This document shows positions 56,601-64,000 of a stretch of 64,000 nt of DNA, in pieces. This stretch comes from Tiliqua scincoides. Lineage: Eukaryota > Chordata > Lepidosauria > Squamata > Scincidae. The translations under genes were made by a program, and so were the position numbers. Below the pieces are notes generated by a model. The model made no database searches and was not told the origin of the DNA. It saw only the letters and a program-made list of their open reading frames with translations. Every line of letters starts with the position of its first letter. The stretch's first letter is position 1. The DNA is taken from contig NC_089829.1 in NCBI RefSeq assembly GCF_035046505.1, positions 4,076,001 to 4,140,000 on the forward strand. The letters run 5' to 3'.

Positions 56601-59600
56601 TTCATCCTTGAGGGAAGACAGACACCGAGCGAAGACAGCCTCCCCTGTAAACACAGGACCCATCATATCACTGACAGCCTAGTCACAGCAAGCGCAAGGA
56701 AGGCCATGCCACCACATGCACAAGAGAGATCACTTTAGGGCAAAATGCAAATTCCCCACACAAACCAGGATTCCATATCCCTTAATGGGGAAGAATTTAT
56801 AGTGATTTCATCAAGAATGCAGGTGCGCAGGGGATGAATATGCCATTGTAAAGAGCTTCCAGAAAAAAACACACACACAATGTTTTTCAACTTATATGGG
56901 AATTGTATAAGCTGCAATGACTGGTGGCTTAAAAAAACAACCATAAGGCATTGATGAAAAGAAAAAAAAGAAAAAGAACTTCCAGATTCCTGAGAGTGAG
57001 TCATACCTTTACATCTTCACTGTTGCAGACCAATTGTGAGTTCCCCCCCTTCCCTCCCACAGTCACAAGCAGCCTCTCCTTTCCCCACCCTTACTTAGTT
57101 AGGCCACTTCCTTCTGCACTGTGAAGGGAGGGGGAAGAATGACTTGGCTTTTTAGGACCAAAGCTTGCAAGTCATGCTGATGCAAGGACAAGGTGAAAAA
57201 AAAAATAAATCAAACCACCCACTCACAATTCACCTAACAAAAGCTGAAGGACTTGCATAAGGACAGCTGTGTCAGTGGTGTGACCTTCCCTGCACAGAAA
57301 GAGTTACCCTACTAGCAGTCCATGAATCCTATTTTAAAAGAGGGTTGATAATTAGAAACATGGGCAACACAGAACTAGGATACAGAAGATGTGGTGCAAG
57401 ACAGGAATGGAGGCTCCCAGCATTTCCAGTTAAAGGTTCTTGCTTGGCAAGATCTCAGTCTGAGAAGAGACAATCACTCCTTGCCAATCACCACAGATAG
57501 GAAGAGTGGTGGATGTTCTGAAGATTCAGCCTTCACACAGCCCACTTACGGATGCCCAGAGATGACTTTCAGTGAATCTAGTCACAATTCTTTAACCTTC
57601 ATTTCCCCAGTTTTAAAAACTACCCTGGCTGCAGAATTCCAGCCAGGTTCAGTTTAATCTATAAAATCTTCTGCAGCTCCAGACCAGGGAGCTGACTCAG
57701 GACTGACTGCTCCCCTACAAACCTGCCTGTTTTGCAAGGTCATCTGGGGAGGCCCTTCTGCAGTTGCCCTGCCTGAACATTTGGCAGCTGGTGAAGCTAA
57801 AGTAACTCCTTGACTCTGGGTGCCCTCCCCAGGTCCATGCACCTGATCCCAATTCACCCCACTGCCATTACTGCATGGTCACACAGCCCCTTCTTGCTGA
57901 AACTAGCCAGGACTAGTTTGGTTCATGCTTCAATGGGAAACCCATGGATGCTCATGAAAACCCATGGATGTGAAAGAAAAAAGTTGAGATATCACAGTGC
58001 AAGTAAATATGTAAGCTAAATGATTTACCAATGAGGGTGACAGGGACCCCATACTCCAAGGCAGAAATGGCTGTCCACTTCCCCGTGCCTTTCTGGCCAG
58101 CGCTGTCCCTAATCTTCGGAAGCAGGTGTTTGCCGCTGGCATCACGGTACTTCAAGATGTCGGCAGTGATCTCAATGAGGAAGGAGTCCAGTTCTGTCTT
58201 ATTCCATTCTTCAAACACCTGCGGATGAGGCAGGCGAGAAAAGAAACAGGTCAAAGGGCAGATAAGCGCTTCTGTAGGAAAAAAGAAGTGGCAGTGCAAT
58301 GGTTAGTCTTTATTACATGTAGCACTCTGACCACTCCAAGCTTCAGCACTTACTCTCCCTGTAAGGTTGGCCACAGTGAACAAGCAGAGCCTGCTCTAAG
58401 CCAGAGCCTGAAAAATGGCTTGCAGGGAATCTTCTCCACATTTACAAACCTACCAAAATGCCTTATATGTGGCAAAGGATTCTGGGACAATTCCAGCTGA
58501 ATGATAGTTTCACATGGAGGAAGGTAGGACTGTCAAACAGCAAAGAAATAAAAAGCTAACCTGGTCTGCTCCCGAACTGTCAGCAAAGCGCGAGTCTTCA
58601 GCAATGAGAAGTTGGGGCTTTTCATGGCATAGAGATTAAAGAAGAGCACCCCCCTCATCCCAATGAAATCTCCATTAATGGGATGGCGACAGGGTTGAAA
58701 CTAAAGATCCAGCTTAGTGATGCGCAAACTGTATATTCCTCCCTGCCGCCACTTGCCTTCCACATGGCAATCACGAACTGTAAGCTCCTAACAATTTCAC
58801 ACTGGCAGTTCTAACTGCTAACCAAGCCTTTTGAATTTCACCAACAACCCCAGCACTCCAAGAGGGCCTGCACCCAGCAGAGGGAAAATACTACTGGCTA
58901 TGGGCCAGCTGGAAAGCTTGTTTGCCATGACAGGCCCTTCTCATCGTGGAATCCTGCAGAAGCTTCTGAGAAGCCAGAGTTCAGCCAGGTTGAAAGCCAA
59001 AGCCCTAAGTGAGTCAAAGCCTCAACAGGGATTAGAACGTGGGAGCTGCCTTGTCCCAACCCAAATGCAAACACAATACTTTCAGGCAAGCACAGCACAG
59101 CTCCTCCCAACCAGAAGGGTGCGGCAGCTACAACTTGTGGGGTGCTGTGTTTTTCTTTTATAAATATTGTATTTTTTAAAAAGCAAAAACATGTTAAAAC
59201 AAGCATCATTCAACTGTTTTAATCTGCCACACCTAGTAGCTCTCACCAGTGGCGTAGCTGGAGGGGGCCAGGGCACTCAGAGCAGCCTCAGCACGGTGTG
59301 CAAGCAGCCCCTCCCTTCAGAGCCATTCCTTTTGGGGGGAGCAAAACGTGCTCCGTAGCATGGCTCCGTTTTGCTCCCCCCACCGGGAATGACTTTGAAG
59401 GGAGGGGCCACTCGCAAGCCATGCTGAGGCTCCCCGCCAGACTGAGGCCTCCGCCCCCCTCCAGCTACACCACTGGCTCTCACTGTTGAGGGCAAGTTAG
59501 TGCCTCGGACTCACCTTGGCCATCTCGTCATGGTCCATTCCCAGCACATCTTTCATGAGGTGGTAGGCCTCACAGATCAGCTGCATGTCGCCGTACTCAA

Positions 59601-62600
59601 TGCCATTGTGCACCATCTTCACAAAGTGCCCAGACCCCTCTTCTCCCACCTGCCAGACACATGGCAAGAAGAAACTGTTCAGGGCTCAACTACAGTAGAG
59701 AAGGGCTATAAGGAAGGGCCCTGTTGCAAAGATCAGTCACCAACAGCCCCCAGTACGCCCTGCTGCGTTCCTCCCTAGGCAATGTGACATCTGCATGACT
59801 CACCCAATCACAGCAGGGTTCCCCAGTCCCCACTTTGGCGGCAATGCTCTGAAATATCGTCTTGATGTGAGGCCTGCAAAGGAGGAATGGAATGTCCAAC
59901 GAATCAGACTGATGAGAAATAAAAGCCACGAACAGCCTACGGACGCTGAGCAACTACCCTGCCATCAGCTCACAACCAAAAGTCAAGACGGAAATGGCTG
60001 GATGGAAAGTCTGCAACCCGGATTTCTTCCTCCAAAACAGATCCCCTCCCCACATTTTAGAGCAAATTGTTTAGCTTCTGCGCAAAATGAAGTGCCAGTC
60101 TAGAGCTGTGAGAGAGAGGAGAGCAAAGCCTAGTCAGGTGTTTGTGCAAGACTGGAAGCTGTTTCTGTCACACTGGAACAGAACTAAGCCCAGGGAAAAG
60201 GTCAGATAGGAAGGCCTTTCCTCAGCTGTACTAGACATTCATGATTGGTGGTTTATAGTTCCAGCTGCTGGCTTATATCTGGATCACCTTTGGGGTCTTT
60301 TTCCCATTTTTTTTTAAATTATCACCATTAATTTATATAGCACCATCAAGGCGCACTGCATTTTGTGCAGAGCAAGAAGACAGGGACCCTGCCCCAAGCA
60401 ACTTACAATCCAGAAAGACACAAGGGAGGATGAATGTGGTCTCAAATGTACCCATTTCAACTTTGTTACAGCAGGGAGAGGAACAGACAAAGGCATCATG
60501 CAAAGGGGGACATGAACTTATTTTTGGATATTAGAGTTCAAACTTTTAAAATAAAAAGAGGGCTGATCTTTTGTATTGTAAAAAAAGGAAAGAAACACTG
60601 TCAGGATACCATGACAAGTACTCCCACCTGCACTGGGATGAAATGCTGGGGGGGAGGAGCCTGGCTCCGCAAAGCAGGTTGACAAGGGAGACTTACCAGG
60701 CCTCTTTGGCGCCCCCTGGCATGAGCGAGGGGCCATACCTGGCCCCGTCCTCACCACCACTAACGCCACTCCCCACGAATAAGATGCCTTTCTCCTTGAG
60801 ATCCTTGCAACGCCTCTGAGGGAGAAAGAAAGAGCTGTTACTCAAGATGGAAAGCTTGCAGTTTCCTGATCCGTACGGTGTAAGTCCTATGTAAACTCTG
60901 CACCTAGGAAAGCTGGGAGAATATTGGAAAGTCTGCTGCTCCCAACTTCCAAAATTGCAGTTCGCATCATTCATATGTCTGGCATGCCCTTTTCCAAACT
61001 GAGGGCTAGAAACATTTGTTTAAATGACAGCTGAGATCCTGGGAAAGTCCCAAGACAGTTTGTGATTTACTGAAATCCCCGAGTTCTAACACCCAGAGCC
61101 AGGTGCAAAACAGTAGCTCAGGAGAGTGGGCAATGCGCTTAGAATGAAGAACCGGGATCCCTCTGAGCGCATAGTCAGCCCAGGACTTTGTGTTCGTTAC
61201 CAGAATGGTTATCAGAGTCCTTTCATTTAAAACAAACAAACAAACAAACAAACTACTTTTGGCTTTCACCTCATATTGACCCAGTTTCAACAGCTTAATA
61301 TCTGGGGGAGGAAGCTGTTATTGTTACTCAAGATTCAGAAACCCCTGAGGATCTATTGCAAATCGTTCAGAGCCTGAACTTGCTCCTCATTTTGTGGACA
61401 GAGTGCTGTCCATGGGATGGGGAGATCTGGATTCAAATCTCTGCTCAGATAACAGGTTGCCCAAGCAGCCCCACACACCCCATCCTGAGCTCCTTGAAGG
61501 AACAGTGAAATTCAACTACAAGAAGCAAACACCACACATACTGTGCTATCCCTGTATTCAGAGTTTCCTCCATCAATGATGATGTCTCCAGCACTGAGCA
61601 GCGGAACCTGTGAACAAGACAGCCACCAGTCAGACATTTGGGCATCTCATTTTGGCCTACAATACAGGAGGTGGGCTTCCTGACAGTACATCTTGAAGAA
61701 ATAAGAACGGGGATCAGCAAACAGGAAGGAAATTCCACCAAAAGGAGAGGAAAATCATAAATATCTGTCCAAAGAGAAGGGAAAGATGGAACTTCTATAA
61801 CCACTGGGAGAACAGGTAACAGGTCTACAAACCCATATTTTGGCATGTAATACGGGCGAGTTTTGATTTCTGGGGACAAGGCCTGGCTGTCGGTGTCTGG
61901 CCCAGTTCAGACACCATAACCAAGAAATGGTCCGTCTGGCCCAAACAGACTTCAAGCTCACTCTCTCTCTCCTCCCTTCTTACAGTTTCCCTTCATAGCC
62001 AAACTCTCCGTACTGTGATTGCAGAGTTTGCCCTCCACAGAGAGTAAGCCACGGTTAAAGGAAGCTCTTCTCACCAGCTTGTTGATGAAATCATCCACTG
62101 CGCTCCCAGCCTTCACAAGTAGGATAATCCGCCGGGGCTTCTTAAGCTTGGAGACCATTTCTTCCAAGGAATGAGCCCCGATAACTTTGGTTCCTTTGGC
62201 CTCGTTCGCCAGGAAGTCATCCACTTTGGATACGGTCCTGTTAAACGCACAGACCTGGGAAAGAAAAGAGGAGGATGGGGAAAGAAAGGGAGCACTCATT
62301 GGCTCAGACAGCTGTAAAAGACCAATTCATGTAGGAGAGAGGTATATCAAAGGCTATTAGCCCTGATGGCTTTATGGTGCCTCCATGTTCCAAAGCAGTC
62401 TATTTTGAATATCATGTGCTGGGGATACAGGTTGCCTCCAGGGTCTGCTTGTCAGTTTTCCAGGGACAGCTGGTGGGTCCCTGTGGGGAACAGATTGCTA
62501 GACTAGATGGGCTTGGACCTTGTCCAGCAGGGCTTTTCTTATGACTTCCCCCTCTAATCCTCAAGGACAACCCCTCTCTCAAGGTCAACTCCTTTTAAAG

Positions 62601-62894
62601 CAAGTATCTCCTGAACTACCTTACTCTCACCTTCCCTGCACCACTCCCAACCCACTCACTGGAAACATCAACTCCCCTCACCTTGTCAATCAAATACAGC
62701 TGGGCTAGGCCTCCAGGCAGAGACCATGTCACTTCTGCATTCGGTCCAGCACCTAGTTCAGAGTGTGTTGAATAAAATGCTTAGCCACATAAATAAAATG
62801 TCCAGACATTTTACTCACCACAAAGCCATGGTCGTTCATGTTTAAAACCAAGTTCTGGCCCATCACGGCCAGTCCGATCAAGGCAATGTCTGCT
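53666..62894 (-). CDS. PGD: PGD, 6-phosphogluconate dehydrogenase (decarboxylating), exons 2-13
   Basis: This cytosolic enzyme turns 6-phosphogluconate and NADP+ into ribulose-5-phosphate, CO2 and NADPH. Exons: 62894-62819, 62254-62075, 61607-61542, 60815-60697, 59873-59804, 59649-59515, 58218-58029, 56644-56514, 56131-55998, 54731-54632, 54002-53880, 53785-53666. They total 1,444 nt, exactly 8 short of a 483-codon ORF, so exon 1 carries only ATG plus five bases and lies beyond 64000. All junctions are GT-AG and in phase. Using full-length numbering, the NADP-binding GLAVMG motif is at about 10-15, catalytic K184 and E191 lie in [14 protein letters not shown], the family signature [13 protein letters not shown] is at 254-266, and substrate-binding R447 and H453 lie in [12 protein letters not shown]. 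The C-terminus is SSSSYNA. No damage seen. Confidence 0.97.
54887..55060 (+). repeat. tRNA-derived SINE, PGD intron
   Basis: The tRNA-like head GGGGCTGTTATCTCAGTGGC ACAGCACATGTTTTGCATGC AGAAGGTCCCAGGCTCAGTC is followed by SINE body. A matching tail piece lies at 55385-55425 (GAGCCAGATAGACCAATAGA). The gap between holds unrelated sequence. Confidence 0.65.
59247..59475. mobile_element. Palindromic hAT MITE with perfect target duplication, PGD intron 7
   Basis: 229 bp. Ends CAGTGGCGTAGCTGGAGGGG and, reverse-complemented, CAGTGGTGTAGCTGGAGGGG. Exact duplication GCTCTCAC at 59239-59246 and 59476-59483. The two halves are inverted copies over almost their whole length (CAGCCTCAGCA...GGGGGGAGCAAAACG and its complement). 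It lies about 30 bp from the exon 7 donor. Confidence 0.93.
60310..60430 (+). repeat. Old interspersed repeat (MIR/L2-like), PGD intron 5
   Basis: TTTATATAGCACCATCAAGG and GGACCCTGCCCCAAGCAACT TACAATC resemble an old, widely shared vertebrate repeat tail. Low certainty on family. Confidence 0.35.
61230..61253. repeat. (AAAC)n microsatellite
   Basis: Six AAAC units in PGD intron 4. Confidence 0.9.
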
Positions 62895-64000
62895 CTGAAA
62901 AAGAAATGATAAAGAAATGTCAGCAAGCTGATTTGATTGTAAACAGTCCCACTCACTGACCTACAGGAACACTGCAGCAAGAGGCCTACACAGAATAGCT
63001 CCCGTGATTGAGCCCAACTGCAGAGGAAGGTATTGTGAAAGTCACTAGCCAATCTGATCCAGCAGAAGATTTCGTTCCAACCAACACTCAGTATGTTCAG
63101 ATGCTGAGAAAAAATCTTCCATGGAGGACAAGCTGATGTTGGATGCTAGCCAATGTCTCTTTCTAGCTTTCAGTATCCAAGAATGGGGGTGGGGTGGGCA
63201 GAGAGAAAGCAAGTTCTTCTCTAGTCTTCCCCCTTTCTCAGGCCTACAAGAAACTGGAGTGGTTTGGCTGAAAGCATGAAAAGACCAGGAACAAGCATAT
63301 CAGATGCAACAATTCAATTCCATGCATCTTCCTTTTGTTGTATTAGTTTCTTTTTTAAATGTAGAGTCCTGAAGATTCTTTAAACAGTAGTTGTGGCATG
63401 ACACATTTGATATTTTTCCTAGATACAGACATCTGAAAAAGCAGATTACAATTTTTTAAACCAATTTTATTGGTTGACCTGGTGTTTGCTCATACATTCA
63501 TTTGTTACAAATTAATTGTTATGAAACAGCCAATTTTTAGAAAGTGAAGTTTTCCTATAGAAAAATGTAGTGGGAGAGCATTTTCTGGCTAATATTACTG
63601 CCCAGTTGTACACATATCAGTCGCAAATGGCAAAGGAGAAACTTTTGCAAGGATCTTAGAGGTCAACAGAGACACATTGCCACTTGCAACAGAGCCTCAA
63701 AAGGCATGTGGGTAGCCTAGTTCACTTGCCACACCACTCGAGATAATCAGGAAGCAAATGGGATTACCTAATCCAGTTAAGATACCGTCTTTAATGCTGT
63801 CAGCCAGGTGAGGGTGCCAAGGAATAGGAGATGTGAGTTTCAAGAAGAGAGAGGAAGCGTGTGCCCAGTGTAACAACTCCTTATCCAGGCAGGGTCTCTG
63901 GTCCATGCCTGTGGCAGCCATGACCACACAGTGTCATTTGAGAGATTTGAACAATCAATTTTGCAAACAAGAAGTTGCAGACACCATTTGTTTCTTCCAT
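62895..64000. other. Inferred PGD intron 1
   Basis: Follows the exon 2 acceptor (TTTCTTTTTCAG). I looked for a minus-strand ATGGCNCA followed by GT and a CpG-rich promoter, and found neither. No repeat was recognised with confidence. Confidence 0.6.

Noticed and set aside
63697-63927. Minus-strand ORF starting MVMAATGMDQ as PGD exon 1
   Set aside because: PGD needs only 8 coding bases followed by a GT donor and a promoter-like context; none is present here.
1-64000. Endogenous retroviruses, CRISPR arrays, operons or bacterial genes
   Set aside because: No LTR pair, gag/pol/env-like reading, direct-repeat spacer array or bacterial gene layout was seen. The reverse transcriptases present are LINE type.

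Overview
This window is vertebrate nuclear DNA, most likely from a squamate reptile (lizard). The evidence is multi-exon genes with GT-AG introns and vertebrate protein sequences, together with a repeat load typical of squamates: a 5S-rRNA-derived SINE with a LINE tail, tRNA-derived SINEs, CR1 and L2 LINEs, and many hAT, Harbinger-like and Tc1/mariner DNA elements. No bacterial, phage, CRISPR or retroviral feature was seen.

Five host genes are present, in the order and relative orientation of human 1p36.22 (PGD-CENPS-CORT-DFFA-PEX14), here inverted. From left to right: the first two coding exons of PEX14 (minus strand, ATG at 12961); complete DFFA/ICAD (plus, six exons, 15029-25968, 321 aa); complete cortistatin CORT (minus, two exons, 33308-30099, 113 aa); complete CENPS (minus, five exons, 48004-38513, 137 aa); and PGD (minus, exons 2-13, 62894-53666). 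The PGD exons sum to 1,444 nt, so only the first 8 coding bases lie outside the window. Exon phases agree across all internal junctions. PEX14 and DFFA are head to head with about 2 kb between their start codons. PGD, CENPS and CORT are tandem on the minus strand. The genes do unrelated jobs (peroxisomal import, apoptotic DNA fragmentation, neuropeptide, kinetochore/Fanconi pathway, pentose phosphate pathway), so the neighbourhood is one of conserved synteny rather than a functional cluster.

Introns and intergenic DNA are mostly repeats. Nested insertions give relative ages: a Tc1 transposon with an open 335-codon transposase sits inside an older hAT element between CENPS and CORT, two hAT elements sit inside tRNA-type SINEs, and a 5S-SINE and a hairpin MITE sit inside a hAT element in DFFA intron 1. 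A 147-bp minisatellite lies just downstream of CENPS exon 1 and creates long but meaningless ORFs. A 3-kb CR1 LINE with two frameshifts lies between CENPS and PGD.

The most useful points are the cortistatin gene, which is easy to miss, the intact Tc1 copy about 1.4 kb upstream of it, a palindromic E2F-type site at the CENPS promoter, ZNF143-type sites at the DFFA promoter, and several short palindromic repeat families. I did not find a wholly new biological system. Family names for repeats come from memory and visible termini, not from database searches.
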